Assembly (NCBI RefSeq): GCF_000967545.1
Contig: NZ_JXXV01000005.1
Span: 1-64,000 of the forward strand
Length of the DNA: 64,000 bases
Direction: 5' to 3'
Source of the DNA: Vibrio galatheae
GTDB lineage: Bacteria; Pseudomonadota; Gammaproteobacteria; Enterobacterales; Vibrionaceae
Every line of letters begins with the position of its first letter. Position 1 is the first letter of the stretch. Of this stretch, positions 28,456 through 38,817 are shown one piece after another. The translations under genes and the position numbers were made by a program. Under the pieces are notes generated by a model, which was given only the letters and a program-made list of their open reading frames with translations, made no database searches and had not been told where the DNA came from.

Positions 28456-29928
28456 ATGTTTTTTAAAAGAAAAAATCTAAATCCTGAGTTGCAAGAAAAA
28501 GTCGATGCGTTAGAGCTGCAAAGTCAAGAGCGCGCGACCGAAAATGAAAATATTCAGCAACAAGGTGGTGCCTCTAGCGATAATAACTCACTTAAAGATA
28601 AGAAAAAAATTGAAGCAGAAGCAAAAGGTAAAGTTGTCGAAGAAACTCGTAAGCAATTGGCGTTAGAGCAAGAGGTTAAACGTTATTACCACCAAAGGTT
28701 GCTAGAAACATTAGACCTTGGACTTTTGGCAAGTTTGGATCCAGAAAGAGCCAAAGCTGATCTGCACGATGCCATTATTCAGCTAATGGCGGATGATCAA
28801 ACACACGCACTCAGTGCCGAGGGGCGTAAGCGCGTCATTCAACAGATTGAAGATGAGGTGTTTGGTCTTGGCCCTTTAGAGCCGCTTTTACATGACTCGA
28901 CCGTATCCGATATCTTAGTTAATGGCCCCAAACATGTGTTTGTTGAACGTCGAGGTAAGCTTGAGCAAACGCCTTATACATTCTTGGATGAGCGCCACTT
29001 AAGAAACATCATTGACCGAATTGTCAGTCAAGTTGGTCGACGTATTGATGAGGCTTCCCCTATGGTGGATGCTCGTTTGGCCGATGGCTCACGTGTGAAT
29101 GCGATCATTCCCCCGCTGGCGTTAGATGGATCTTCAGTATCTATTCGTCGTTTTGCGGTTGAAAAACTTAACATGGGTAATCTGCTTGAGTTCAACTCTC
29201 TCTCTCCCGAAATGGCTCAGTTTGTTGAAGCGGCAGTTAATGGAGCTTTAAATGTGCTTATCTCTGGAGGTACGGGCTCGGGTAAAACCACAACATTGAA
29301 TATATTCTCCAATTTTATTCCCTCTGATGATCGTATTGTTACTATTGAAGACTCGGCGGAGCTGCAGTTACAACAACCCCATGTTGTTCGCCTAGAAACT
29401 CGCCCTGCTAACCTTGAAGGGAAGGGGGAAATTACTCAGAGAGACCTAGTGAAAAACTCGCTACGTATGAGGCCCGATCGGATTGTTCTGGGGGAGGTGC
29501 GTGGCGCTGAGGCTGTCGATATGCTCGCTGCCATGAACACCGGTCATGATGGCTCTTTGGCAACTATCCACGCTAATACCCCACGCGACGCGTTATCTAG
29601 GGTAGAGAACATGTTTGCAATGGCTGGCTGGAATATGTCGGCAAAAAACTTGCGGTCACAAATCGCCTCTGCGATCCATTTGGTGGTTCAAATGGAAAGG
29701 CAAGAGGATGGTAAACGTCGAATGGTGAGCATTTGTGAAATCAATGGCATGGAAGGGGAAATTATCACCATGTCTGAGCTATTTCGTTTTAATCGCCAAG
29801 GCATGGATGAAGAGGGCAACGTGCTGGGCTACTACACAGCAACGGGAATCGTACCTCAGTGTCATGACCAACTGTCTAAAAAAGGACTGCATCTTCCATT
29901 CGATATTTTTAATGAGAAATTCTCTTAG
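28456..29928 (+). CDS. tadA: Tad secretion ATPase TadA/CpaF
   Basis: This hexameric ATPase powers Flp pilus extension (and in some species retraction). It has 490 residues with a charged variable N terminus, Walker [11 protein letters not shown] at about 271-280, Asp/Glu box, Walker B region [11 protein letters not shown] near 345 and the His box [14 protein letters not shown]. It is followed 8 nt later by tadB. Confidence 0.96.
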   Translation: MFFKRKNLNPELQEKVDALELQSQERATENENIQQQGGASSDNNSLKDKKKIEAEAKGKVVEETRKQLALEQEVKRYYHQRLLETLDLGLLASLDPERAKADLHDAIIQLMADDQTHALSAEGRKRVIQQIEDEVFGLGPLEPLLHDSTVSDILVNGPKHVFVERRGKLEQTPYTFLDERHLRNIIDRIVSQVGRRIDEASPMVDARLADGSRVNAIIPPLALDGSSVSIRRFAVEKLNMGNLLEFNSLSPEMAQFVEAAVNGALNVLISGGTGSGKTTTLNIFSNFIPSDDRIVTIEDSAELQLQQPHVVRLETRPANLEGKGEITQRDLVKNSLRMRPDRIVLGEVRGAEAVDMLAAMNTGHDGSLATIHANTPRDALSRVENMFAMAGWNMSAKNLRSQIASAIHLVVQMERQEDGKRRMVSICEINGMEGEIITMSELFRFNRQGMDEEGNVLGYYTATGIVPQCHDQLSKKGLHLPFDIFNEKFS

Positions 29929-29936
29929 GGGGCGTT

Positions 29937-30905
29937 ATGCAGCAGGATGCGACGTTATTCTTCATTTTACTCTTCTTTGCGGTTGTGTTTATTTCGCAGG
30001 CGCTGATTCTTCCTGCGGCAGGGAATAAAGCTAAACACAAAGAGTTATCTCAACGGTTAAAAGAGTCACAGTCTAATGTTGATGAAGAAGCGAGGTCTTT
30101 GCTGCAAGAGCACTATATTAAGAGCTTAACGCCGTTAGATAGACGGCTGGTTAAAATTCAATTTTTCTCTTCGCTAAAAAAAACCATTGAATTGTCAGGG
30201 TATGACTGGAGTTTAACGCAAACATTAACGGTCACATCGCTGTTTTCTATTACCGTGCTGACCACGGCACTAATTTTTAGGCAGCCAATCTATGTTGCAA
30301 TTGTCGCTGCATCGGGTGTCTGGTTTATCCTCTATTTTTGGCTTAATAAACGGATTTCCGATCGTTTATCGGTATTCGAAGAGCAACTGCCAGAAGCACT
30401 CGATATTATCCGAAGAATGCTTCAAGCTGGGCAGCCCGTGACGCAAGCGTTTAATGAAGTAGGTAATGAAATGCCTGCGCCAATAGGTGTTGAGTTTAAA
30501 AATACCTATAACCTGCTTAACTATGGCTATGATATGCGCATGGCTATTATGCAAATGGCGGAAAGGACACCTACGGTATCAATGCTAGCTTTTTCTAGCG
30601 CTGTGTTGCTACAAAAAGAGACCGGGGGCAACTTATCAGAGAATTTAGAAAAAGTATCTAGAGTGCTAAGAGCTCGATTTAAGCTCCAGAGAAAGATCAA
30701 GACACTTTCGGCTGAGAGCCGCTTATCTGCTTGGATTCTTGTCCTTTCCCCGTTTATTTTATTTGTCTTTATGTCTTTTATTAATCCAGAGTATGTCGAG
30801 CCACTCTACACTGATCCGCGAGGGATGGATCTCGTTAGCGGTGGGATCGTAAGCCTTTTTATTGGCTCGATGTGGATCAGAAAGATCATTAACTTTGAGG
30901 TGTAA
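29937..30905 (+). CDS. tadB: Tad inner-membrane platform protein TadB
   Basis: This 322-residue type II secretion F-domain protein has membrane helices near 8-28 and about 95-135, and two at the C terminus. The cytoplasmic F domain contains LPEALDIIRRMLQAGQPV and LQKETGGNLSENLEKVSRVLR. With TadC it forms the inner-membrane platform driven by TadA. Confidence 0.94.
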   Translation: MQQDATLFFILLFFAVVFISQALILPAAGNKAKHKELSQRLKESQSNVDEEARSLLQEHYIKSLTPLDRRLVKIQFFSSLKKTIELSGYDWSLTQTLTVTSLFSITVLTTALIFRQPIYVAIVAASGVWFILYFWLNKRISDRLSVFEEQLPEALDIIRRMLQAGQPVTQAFNEVGNEMPAPIGVEFKNTYNLLNYGYDMRMAIMQMAERTPTVSMLAFSSAVLLQKETGGNLSENLEKVSRVLRARFKLQRKIKTLSAESRLSAWILVLSPFILFVFMSFINPEYVEPLYTDPRGMDLVSGGIVSLFIGSMWIRKIINFEV

Positions 30906-30907
30906 TT

Positions 30908-31852
30908 ATGGAAACCTTCCTAGAACAGCTCAATGCTCTCCAACTTGATGAACAGACAGTCTTCCTCACTCTCATACTCATTGCGACGATCTTGGTTATT
31001 TTTACCGCATTAATGTTGTTATTGGGCTCTAAATCCCCGCTAACGCAAAAGCTTGAAGAAATACGTAAAAGTTCGGGTGGCGATAAACTGAGAAAGAATC
31101 GACGTTTAGATAACACGTTAGAAACTTTAGCGCCGGTAATGCAACCATCAAGCAGTAAAGAGAGCGCAAGTATACGTAATAAGCTGATGCATGCCGGATA
31201 TCATGATGCCAACGCGCTTACCGTGTTTTATGCGTTGAAGGCATTTTCTATCTTAATGGGATTGATCTTAGCAGCCTGTTTCTACTTCTTTTTACCCGAT
31301 ATGTCTCAGCTCCACCTTGTGATGATCGTTAGTGTTGCTATGGGACTCTATACCCCGAATGTTGGCCTGAAATTTATGGTAGATAAGCGTCAATCTCGTA
31401 TTCGCGGTGGTGTTCCTGACGCGCTCGATCTTCTGGTGGTATGTACTGAGTCCGGTTTAGGGTTTAATGCGGCATTACGCAGAGTCGCAGATGAGTTGAT
31501 GATCTCTCATCCTGATTTCGCGGATGAGTTAGACACCGTTTGTGCCAAGATTAAAGCTGGTGTGGAGATGTCAACAGCATTCAATGAGCTGGTTGACCGA
31601 ACCGGTTTGAAAGAGATTGCTGGTCTGGTCACTATGTTGTCTCATGCTTCGAAGATTGGCGGGAGTTTATCGCAAACATTGCGAGAATATACCGAAGATT
31701 TTCGCGATAAGCGCAATCAAGAAGTTGAAGAAATTGCTGCAAAAATCCCAACAAAAATGATTTTTCCGCTGTTGATATTTATATGGCCATGTTTTTTTAT
31801 TGTTGCGATAGGGCCTTCCATGTTGTCACTGACGGCTACATTAGGAAAATAA
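30908..31852 (+). CDS. tadC: Tad inner-membrane platform protein TadC
   Basis: This 314-residue F-domain protein is paralogous to TadB, with a long helix at the N terminus, a helix pair at about 100-150, and a C-terminal pair. Typical segments are GVPDALDLLVVCTESGLG and SHASKIGGSLSQTLREYTEDF. It starts 3 nt after tadB. Confidence 0.94.
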   Translation: METFLEQLNALQLDEQTVFLTLILIATILVIFTALMLLLGSKSPLTQKLEEIRKSSGGDKLRKNRRLDNTLETLAPVMQPSSSKESASIRNKLMHAGYHDANALTVFYALKAFSILMGLILAACFYFFLPDMSQLHLVMIVSVAMGLYTPNVGLKFMVDKRQSRIRGGVPDALDLLVVCTESGLGFNAALRRVADELMISHPDFADELDTVCAKIKAGVEMSTAFNELVDRTGLKEIAGLVTMLSHASKIGGSLSQTLREYTEDFRDKRNQEVEEIAAKIPTKMIFPLLIFIWPCFFIVAIGPSMLSLTATLGK

Positions 31853-31861
31853 GGATTTGTT

Positions 31862-32869
31862 ATGAAAGGAATACGTTGTCTACTGGTATTGGTATCACTT
31901 TCTTTGCTTGCCGCCTGTGCAAATAAGGAGTCAAGCCTAGATACTTCGCTATATGACGGAAAGCCCATTGATACTCTTTCTTTGGATGAGCCGCCAAAAA
32001 CAGAAAAAGAAGCCATTCAGCGTGGTGATACGGCTTTGAGTGCTGGCAATACGGATTTGGCTTTGTATGAATACATTCGTTCGTTGGAGTTCGAAAATGG
32101 GCAATTCAGGGACAAGGCACTGTTTAATATTGGTCGTATCCACCAGTCACGAGATAACATTGCTTTGGCCGAAAAGGCCTACCTAATCGCGGTTGAAGAG
32201 AACCCGAATAACACTCAAGTACTAGAGCAATTAGGAATTCTTTACAGTAGCAATGGGGATATACGACAAGGAAAAAGTTATTTCCTACGTGCTGTGAATG
32301 CCGACCAAGTCCGATTTAACAAGGTTGATACGCTTTCTAGTACCGATCTTACAACGGTTGAATCCGTTGCAAGCCTGCAAGTTGATCGACACTCGCCAGA
32401 ATATGCCTATATGGGTTTGGGCGTGGCTGCTGATTTGCAACAACAGCACGAGTTAGCGCAGGCATTCTATAAGCAATCACTGAGTATTAAGCCAGATTCA
32501 GCTAAAGCTTTGATTAATGTTAGCTATTCGTTCTATATGTCGGGCGACTACCGCAAAGCGCAACGTTTTGTGTTGCAAGCATTAGACATCGAGCCTAGCA
32601 ACGAAAAAGCGTTAAATAACCTCGCTTTAATTTACCTAGCAAAAGGTGAAGTTAACCGTGCGCTGAATGTTTTTTCTCGTCATATGGATAAGCCTGAGGC
32701 GCTCAATAATGTTGGTTACTTCCTAACGCTACAGGGTAAACCTGATGAGGCGATTCCTTACCTCCAGCAAGCGATTAACACGAAGCCGACTTACTACAAG
32801 GTTGCTAATGAGAACTTAGAGAAGGCGCTGGCTATGGTTAGGGAAGAGGAAGCCAAACAAGATGAATAG
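31862..32869 (+). CDS. tadD: TadD, TPR lipoprotein
   Basis: This 335-residue protein has a lipobox LLAAC near residue 20 and several tetratricopeptide repeats (IGRIHQSRDNIALAEKAYL, INVSYSFYMSGDYRKAQRF, NNVGYFLTLQGKPDEAIPYL). TadD lipoproteins assist assembly of the Tad outer-membrane complex. It is the last gene of the locus, followed by a palindromic terminator. Confidence 0.92.
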   Translation: MKGIRCLLVLVSLSLLAACANKESSLDTSLYDGKPIDTLSLDEPPKTEKEAIQRGDTALSAGNTDLALYEYIRSLEFENGQFRDKALFNIGRIHQSRDNIALAEKAYLIAVEENPNNTQVLEQLGILYSSNGDIRQGKSYFLRAVNADQVRFNKVDTLSSTDLTTVESVASLQVDRHSPEYAYMGLGVAADLQQQHELAQAFYKQSLSIKPDSAKALINVSYSFYMSGDYRKAQRFVLQALDIEPSNEKALNNLALIYLAKGEVNRALNVFSRHMDKPEALNNVGYFLTLQGKPDEAIPYLQQAINTKPTYYKVANENLEKALAMVREEEAKQDE

Positions 32870-32871
32870 AA

Positions 32872-32900
32872 AAAGGAGAGCACGTGCTCTCCTTTCTTTT
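32872..32900. terminator. Bidirectional terminator between tadD and chrA
   Basis: The perfect 24-bp palindrome AAAGGAGAGCAC/GTGCTCTCCTTT has a CTTTT tail on the plus side and A-rich DNA on the other. It serves both converging genes. Confidence 0.85.
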
Positions 32901-32916
32901 GGTGTGTTTTACGTGA

Positions 32917-34068
32917 CTAACTCGCATAGCCGATGGCTAAACCCGCCAGCATATAAAACACCACCATCCATACTATCGGTAGCTTATGTTGTTTAAGTAG
33001 ATAGAAACCAACCAGCACGAATGAAATATCTAATGGGCTGTCGATTGCACTGGTAAATACAGGTTGATATAGCGCGGAGGCCAGTAAGCCGACTACCGCG
33101 GCGTTAACACCATTTACGGCGCCGGAAATCTTGTCATTCTCAGCCAAAGATTGCCAGTTTTTCAGCACACCTAAAAGCAATAGAAAACCCGGTAAAAAGA
33201 CCGCCAGTGTCGCTATCAAGGCACCTAAAACAGGAGCACTCGGCATTAGTTGGTAACCAATATAAGTAGCAAAGGTGAACATTGGGCCAGGTACAGCTTG
33301 CGCCGCAGCATAGCCGGTCAAAAAAGCATCTTGGCTGAGTTGATCGCCGACGATGTTTTGTAGCAGTGGCAGAACGACATGTCCTCCGCCAAATACCAAG
33401 CTACCAGCTTGATAAAAGTCATTGAACAACTGCAACGCAGGCTGGCTTTGGGCTATGAGTGGCAACCCCACCATTAGTATTACGAACAAGCTTAATGGAA
33501 GTATTGATGGTTCAAACTTGCCTCCGATCTGGGTATTTTCATTGCCTAGTGACTTTAAACCCACTAAAGCGGCAATAATCAGCACACTCATTTGAGTCGC
33601 AATTCCGGGTATAAGTAGCAGTGCAACTGCAGTCATCAAGCACAGAGTAACGGTTATTGTCTGCTTACAGAAGTTCTTATACATTCCCCATGTTGCGTCA
33701 GCCACCACTACGACAGCGAGTAGTTTTAGACCGTGAACAATATATTGAAAAGCACTCGCGTCAGTGAGCTGGCTACTCAACATTGCCAGCGCCAACATTA
33801 TGATGGCTGAGGGTAGCGTAAAGCCAGCGAACGCCATACATGCTCCGCCTAACCCAGCCCGCTTGTAACCCAACGCAAAGCCAACTTGACTCGAACCAGG
33901 GCCTGGCAGGAATTGGCTTAGTGCAACAATCTGAGCGTACTTTTTATCATCTAGCCAATTGAGTTTATCGACGAAGGTGTTTCTAAAGTACCCGATATGC
34001 GCAGCAGGTCCGCCGAAACTAATCCAACCAAGCAGAAAAAAAGTTTTAAAAATGGACCACATGAACAC
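32917..34068 (-). CDS. chrA: Chromate transporter (ChrA, long-chain type)
   Basis: This 383-residue membrane protein is made of two CHR domains, with about ten helices. The signature halves are FGGPAAHIGYFRNTFV with LPGPGSSQVGFALGYKRAG (N-terminal) and VFGGGHVVLPLLQNIV (C-terminal). ChrA proteins export chromate, though many environmental members have untested substrates. The LysR gene 104 bp away is divergent and may control it. Confidence 0.88.
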   Translation of the reverse strand: MFMWSIFKTFFLLGWISFGGPAAHIGYFRNTFVDKLNWLDDKKYAQIVALSQFLPGPGSSQVGFALGYKRAGLGGACMAFAGFTLPSAIIMLALAMLSSQLTDASAFQYIVHGLKLLAVVVVADATWGMYKNFCKQTITVTLCLMTAVALLLIPGIATQMSVLIIAALVGLKSLGNENTQIGGKFEPSILPLSLFVILMVGLPLIAQSQPALQLFNDFYQAGSLVFGGGHVVLPLLQNIVGDQLSQDAFLTGYAAAQAVPGPMFTFATYIGYQLMPSAPVLGALIATLAVFLPGFLLLLGVLKNWQSLAENDKISGAVNGVNAAVVGLLASALYQPVFTSAIDSPLDISFVLVGFYLLKQHKLPIVWMVVFYMLAGLAIGYAS

Positions 34069-34172
34069 TTACTTTGTTTGGTATTTATTAGTGCCATTAC
34101 TGTACTGATTGAAATAAAATGACTCAAATTAATAGTAATAATATTTAGTATGAATGTAATGGGATTTCTCTG

Positions 34173-35090
34173 ATGAAAGATTTCAATTGGAAAGAGGTCG
34201 ACCTGAACTTATTGGTCGCATTTCAGGCCATATTTCAAACTAAGAGTGTCAGCTTGGCAGCGGACCAATGCTATGTGAGCCAGTCGGCGATGAGTCACAC
34301 GCTGCAAAGAATGCGCACATTGTTTAATGATCCGCTGTTTGAAAGAGTAGGGACGAAAATGGAACCTACTCAGCATGCGATCGATATTGCACCGCTCATT
34401 GAAAGCTTGCTTGGGAGTATTAAGAACGATCTCTTGGTTAAAAAGGGTTTTACGCCCGAAAGTTATACAGGAATTTGGAAAATTGGCTTAACGGATTACG
34501 CCGAGCAACTGTTTGCACCTAGCTTATATGATGCGATTAAACAGCAATCACCACATTCACAAGTAAGTTTCTTCAATGTTAATCGCAGTAACTATGCTGA
34601 GATTACAGAGAAGGAGAGGTTAGATGTGGTGATTGGCAGTATCGAGAATCTCAACCGCCGTTATCATTCGGAGCTCCTTTATACAGAGCAACATTTGTGT
34701 TTGTTTGACCCAAGCGTTGTCACCGTGGACAAATCGATGAGCTTAGAGGCATTCACTGCCTATGAGCATGCGTTAGTTAGCCCTGATGGTAGCTTGCACA
34801 CTCAGGTAGATAATGAATTAGCTAAAAGAGGGTATAAGCGTAGAGTTGGTGTTGCGTCGCGCAATTTTTTAACAATTAGACGTTTATTAATTGGGAGAGA
34901 GTTAATTTGTATCGTCCCTAAGCGATTTGCTCAAATGGAAATAGACAGCCATGGCCTCAAAGCGGTTACTCCCCCAATTCATGTTGCGGATTTTGATATT
35001 AAACTAATCTATTTTAAATCTTCTCAGCATGAAGAAAAAAATCGTTGGCTGTGTGATCTGATTCAAGGCATCGCAGGCCGATCTGATTAA
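34173..35090 (+). CDS. LysR-family regulator
   Basis: The 305-residue product has an HTH near residues 10-65 (VDLNLLVAFQAIFQTKSVSLAADQCYV; the helix continues SQSAMSHTLQRMRTLF) and resembles the LeuO/NodD-like group that starts DLNLL. It is divergent from chrA. Its stop shares the palindrome TTAA with the stop of the converging gene at 35087. Confidence 0.85.
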   Translation: MKDFNWKEVDLNLLVAFQAIFQTKSVSLAADQCYVSQSAMSHTLQRMRTLFNDPLFERVGTKMEPTQHAIDIAPLIESLLGSIKNDLLVKKGFTPESYTGIWKIGLTDYAEQLFAPSLYDAIKQQSPHSQVSFFNVNRSNYAEITEKERLDVVIGSIENLNRRYHSELLYTEQHLCLFDPSVVTVDKSMSLEAFTAYEHALVSPDGSLHTQVDNELAKRGYKRRVGVASRNFLTIRRLLIGRELICIVPKRFAQMEIDSHGLKAVTPPIHVADFDIKLIYFKSSQHEEKNRWLCDLIQGIAGRSD

Positions 35091-36466
35091 GGGAGTGTTG
35101 GGCGAGCCAAGCAATTGTAGCCTATCCAAAATTGAGTCTTATAGACAAGATTAGGATCGTAGACTGGATAGTGATGTATTCGCATAAATAGACGGTAACT
35201 AATTGCTAGCGCAATGGAGATACAGATTAAGCAAGTCATTAACCGGAGAAAGTATGGTGGCTTAGTTCGACTCAATGGCGTGGTTGTCGTAAGGCTCGCC
35301 CAGTACAATGCGATACTAAGGACTGCCATTAACTGGCTGAGAGGCGAATCTAGAACGCCTGAAACCAAGCTGTATCCTAGCCCAGACAGCAGGCTCACCC
35401 CAAAAACACGCGTTAGACGCCTTTTAACTGTCACTAGTCGGTATACGACCGACAGACAGAGTCCAATGTATGCAAGAGTAGTAATTGCGCCCCAGTGAAC
35501 GAGTACATTGAGCAGGGAGTTATGTGGTCTGCCATACGTCTGACTATCGCATACAAATACATCTGCCCCCAATCCTGAGAATGTAGCCATTTCCCATGCT
35601 TCGCGCCAGAGCTGTAATCGACCAGAGCTATCGGTACGGATTGTTGTCCACTCAGCGGGAATTCCGAGTACCAAACTTGGGATAGGGGAAAGTAACAGTA
35701 TTTTTACTGCGGTCCCTACTAACACGCTTTGCCAGCAGAGCGACCACCAAAGTTTTCTGTTGGCTTTGTCTAATATAATCAGCAAGACAAATGCAGCTAT
35801 CACTGAGATGGCTTCGCCTCTCGCATCTGTTGCGACGATAACGCTTATACAGACAGCAAGTAACAATCTCAGTGCAAAAGCGCTGCGCTGGCGGCGAATC
35901 TGGATTAGGCCTAAATACGCAATAGGAATGACTAGCCAGACGTGTACTTGATTGAGAAACCGAGCGTTAGTAAAACCTAGCAGGGTATGTCTTTGAACGG
36001 GAATTCCCTGAGAAAGAGATAGCCAGTGGACAATGGCAACACATAAGAACAGCATCAAGCCAATCCAGGTGAAGTATTGTAATACCCTCACTTTTTCGAT
36101 GTTTACGACTTGTTTGATTTGAATTGTGAGTACAAAGAGCCCTATTAGGTAGAGAAACTGAAGTGTGGCAGCCAAAGGGTAAGAGGCGTTGATGGTAGCA
36201 AAGGCAGAAAACAGAACAAACAGTGCGATAAAAAAACGATTGTGTTTAGAGGTTAATTTGAACTCTTGAGCGAAATCGTTGGTGGTTCGTGTCGATACAA
36301 CCGCTATAACGAGTGAAGCGAGCATAAGTAAGATAATAAATATGCGCTTACTGTCGTAGAGCAGAAAACTATTAGCGCGGGCAATAAAAGGGTTGAGTGA
36401 AAAGAAAACGAGCCCAAGCAACGCTACTCTAAGTAATACGCGATAACTATTCTGTGTTTGATTCAT
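35087..36466 (-). CDS. O-antigen ligase-like / Wzy_C membrane protein
   Basis: This 459-residue integral membrane protein has about 11-12 predicted helices. A large loop has the ligase-type motif RPHNSLLNVLVHWG, as in WaaL/Wzy/PglL-type enzymes that join or polymerise polyprenyl-linked glycans. No LPS or capsule genes are adjacent, so its substrate is open; protein O-oligosaccharyltransferases share this fold. It overlaps the converging LysR gene by 4 nt. Confidence 0.7.
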   Translation of the reverse strand: MNQTQNSYRVLLRVALLGLVFFSLNPFIARANSFLLYDSKRIFIILLMLASLVIAVVSTRTTNDFAQEFKLTSKHNRFFIALFVLFSAFATINASYPLAATLQFLYLIGLFVLTIQIKQVVNIEKVRVLQYFTWIGLMLFLCVAIVHWLSLSQGIPVQRHTLLGFTNARFLNQVHVWLVIPIAYLGLIQIRRQRSAFALRLLLAVCISVIVATDARGEAISVIAAFVLLIILDKANRKLWWSLCWQSVLVGTAVKILLLSPIPSLVLGIPAEWTTIRTDSSGRLQLWREAWEMATFSGLGADVFVCDSQTYGRPHNSLLNVLVHWGAITTLAYIGLCLSVVYRLVTVKRRLTRVFGVSLLSGLGYSLVSGVLDSPLSQLMAVLSIALYWASLTTTTPLSRTKPPYFLRLMTCLICISIALAISYRLFMRIHHYPVYDPNLVYKTQFWIGYNCLARPTLP

Positions 36467-36586
36467 CTGACCCTAAGTATCTAAAAATATAGCATTATCT
36501 TTAGTCTAGAATAGATAGTGAATGTTTGTTGGCTGAGGAACTAAAAAGCTGCTGGTTAGCTGATTTTTAGTCGGTTCTAGCGTTAA

Positions 36587-37113
36587 CTACTCAACTCGTA
36601 GTCCTTGTTCATCAAGCAGATGACAATCGTTAGCCTTGCATCTCAGTTCCAGTTTTTGAAACTTAGTTATTTCTTGGTCACCCGGTAAATGGACTTTAAA
36701 GCCATCGACATCGCATGATTGACCTAACATGTAAGTGCTATTACCTAGACGTTTTATCACTTCACTTTGGAACTTGAGGTACACATAATTCTTAGAGTGA
36801 TAAGTTGCCCGGTAGATAAAGTTTGAGTTTGCGGATTTTGGATCCAGAAGCTTGTCTATTGCTTGAAATTACGCAAATCTAGACAGACATAGAGTCTCGC
36901 ATTGCCATAATGATATAGCGAAACCACTCGCCCAGCTTCCAAAGTGATCGATCCTGCGATTTAAAAGAGGGTAATGGCGGCGAGCTCTGGTTCGTTAGTA
37001 AAAATGGCAGCGGTAGGATCGCTAAACAGATAGGTCACGCCAGTTAAGTAACCAACGTAGCAGCCAGTTTGAATCTGACTGCGCTCAATGAGATAAATGT
37101 TGTATATTTCATC
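36587..37113 (-). pseudogene. Decayed gene of unknown function
   Basis: On the minus strand a protein-like reading runs 37113-36961 (...LIERSQIQTGCYVGYLTG...), stops at TAA 36961-36963, continues in frame to TAG 36856-36858 (...YGNARLYVCLDLRNF), then goes on in another frame from 36868 to 36587 (QAIDKLLDPKSANSNFIYR... to ...HLLDEQGLRVE). Joined, this gives about 170 residues with no good start. The last part alone could be read as a 65-residue ORF from GTG 36784. Other frames are also partly open, so the reconstruction is tentative. No family recognised. Confidence 0.35.
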
Positions 37114-37235
37114 TTACGTTGAAGTTATTAAATGCTCTTTATTATGCTGTTATTCAATATCTATTCACAATGTATGGCATGGAAAAATCTCTTGAATAAT
37201 GGTGCGAGTGATTCGTTAAAAGTAAGGGACGAGCG

Positions 37236-37949
37236 TTGAGCGGAAAAATCACAGTAAGAGCTTATAGTCGTAGCTCTGATGGTCATAGTCATAATCACTA
37301 CCAAGTGTTATTGCCGCTAAGAGGATTTATTGATCTGACCTTAGACGGCGAGGCGGCGAGTGTCTCTTATGGCGATTGTGTGATTATTGCGCCTCAATGC
37401 TATCACGAGTTTCGTGCACGTGAAGATTTTCGTTTTTTGGTGATTGATGTTGACCAATTGCCGCGCCCTTTGGTCGAGCTTGAGCGGCCAATTTTAGAGT
37501 TAGATGGCGCGACACATCAATATCTCACCTTTATCGAAAAGCAGCTTGAGCAAGATATTGAAGGAGAATTGGAAGAGAGTCTGTTGTCTCTGTTATTTGA
37601 ACTTCTGGCTCGCCAATGTTCTTCCAGCAAGATGGATGTACGGATTAAGAACGTCATCCAATACATCCATCAAGATATCGCTAGCAACCATTCAATTGAA
37701 GAGCTAGCGAATATCGCCTGTTTAAGTGCCACGCAATTTAAATACTTGTTTAGCAGAGAGGTACAGCTATCTCCGCTTAAGTACTTAGCGAAATTGAGGA
37801 TGGAAAAAGCGCGCACCTTGCTGATTAATACCGATATGCCGGTAAGTCGAATTGCCGAGGCGGTGGGGTTTGGCAATCCCTCCTCTTTTACCCGCAGTTT
37901 CAGTGGCTATTTTGGTTTACCACCGAAAGCTTATCGGGCTCACGATTAG
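37236..37949 (+). CDS. AraC-family regulator with cupin sensor
   Basis: The 237-residue product starts at TTG 37236 behind AGTAAGGGA. An N-terminal cupin (HSHNHYQVLLPLRGFIDL, then YGDCVIIAPQCYHEF) is followed by an AraC HTH pair (IEELANIACLSATQFKYLF, ISRIAEAVGFGNPSSFTRSF read as VSRIAEAVGFGNPSSF). It converges on the EamA transporter gene, and their coding ends overlap by 50 bp; this type often controls a neighbouring exporter. Confidence 0.85.
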   Translation: MSGKITVRAYSRSSDGHSHNHYQVLLPLRGFIDLTLDGEAASVSYGDCVIIAPQCYHEFRAREDFRFLVIDVDQLPRPLVELERPILELDGATHQYLTFIEKQLEQDIEGELEESLLSLLFELLARQCSSSKMDVRIKNVIQYIHQDIASNHSIEELANIACLSATQFKYLFSREVQLSPLKYLAKLRMEKARTLLINTDMPVSRIAEAVGFGNPSSFTRSFSGYFGLPPKAYRAHD

Positions 37950-38817
37950 ATTTCGATTGGCGTCGATACAGTACAATACAAAGTGCAACGACAACCATGC
38001 CGAGCATCGTAACTGGCGTAAGCGTGGTGCCAAATAACAGATGGTCAAACAGGTAAGTTAAAATAGGAATAGCGTAAAACAGTACACTGACTTTATCCGA
38101 GCTCTCGTATTTAACCATATACATTAGCAGTAATAGTGCGCCGACTGATACCACCAAGCTCATCCACAATACCGAGAACACCAAACCTTGCTCCCATTCC
38201 ACTTGCCAGCCAGAGCTTAGCCCGAGGGCGGTGAAAAACAGACTCGACATCAAACATTGATACCACATGGCTTGAATCGAGTGGACTTTGACCGACGCTT
38301 GCTTGATGGTGCCCCAAGTCAAAGAAAATAGCGCCAAGACAGCAAACCCAATACCTGCCCATTCAATGCCATCTAGGTTTTGCGCTCCGGCGATAGCGAT
38401 AGTTAAACCGCTGAAGCCCAGTAGTAGTAATAAGATTCTGGCGAGGTCCAGTTTTTGTCGGCAGAGCAGAGGGGTGATTAACGGCTGGACACCTAAGATA
38501 AGAGTGACCAATCCCGGTGACATCTCTGTGCCTATGGCGAGAATGTAGAAAGCCAAATAGAGGATTTGTAGCAATAGGCCCACAAGCAAGAGCGCTTTCA
38601 GATCAGAGCGACTAAGCCTTGTGAACACAATAGAACTAAAACGTTTGGCTACGAGATAGAGAACAGTAACAAAGATGAACGAGCTTGCTGCACGCAGAGC
38701 CAAAAAGCTCCATTCAGAAGAAAACTGTAAGCCAAGTTTCACGATAACCGCACCGCTACTCCACATCACCAGGAACAGCACAGGTGCCATAGAATCTAAC
38801 TTCAACATGGTAATCAA
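37900..38817 (-). CDS. EamA/DMT-family transporter
   Basis: This 305-residue protein has ten predicted membrane helices in two EamA halves (start MAPVLFLVMWSSGAVIVKLG; second half IGFAVLALFSLTWGTIKQ). DMT exporters move amino acids or other metabolites; the substrate is unknown. The last 50 bp overlap the end of the converging AraC gene, which may regulate it. Confidence 0.85.
   Translation of the reverse strand: MITMLKLDSMAPVLFLVMWSSGAVIVKLGLQFSSEWSFLALRAASSFIFVTVLYLVAKRFSSIVFTRLSRSDLKALLLVGLLLQILYLAFYILAIGTEMSPGLVTLILGVQPLITPLLCRQKLDLARILLLLLGFSGLTIAIAGAQNLDGIEWAGIGFAVLALFSLTWGTIKQASVKVHSIQAMWYQCLMSSLFFTALGLSSGWQVEWEQGLVFSVLWMSLVVSVGALLLLMYMVKYESSDKVSVLFYAIPILTYLFDHLLFGTTLTPVTMLGMVVVALCIVLYRRQSKSNREPDKLSVVNQNSH

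Noticed and set aside
20163..32869. Tad locus as a recently acquired island
   Set aside because: No integrase, attachment repeats or tRNA end were found at its borders, and base composition could not be measured by eye.
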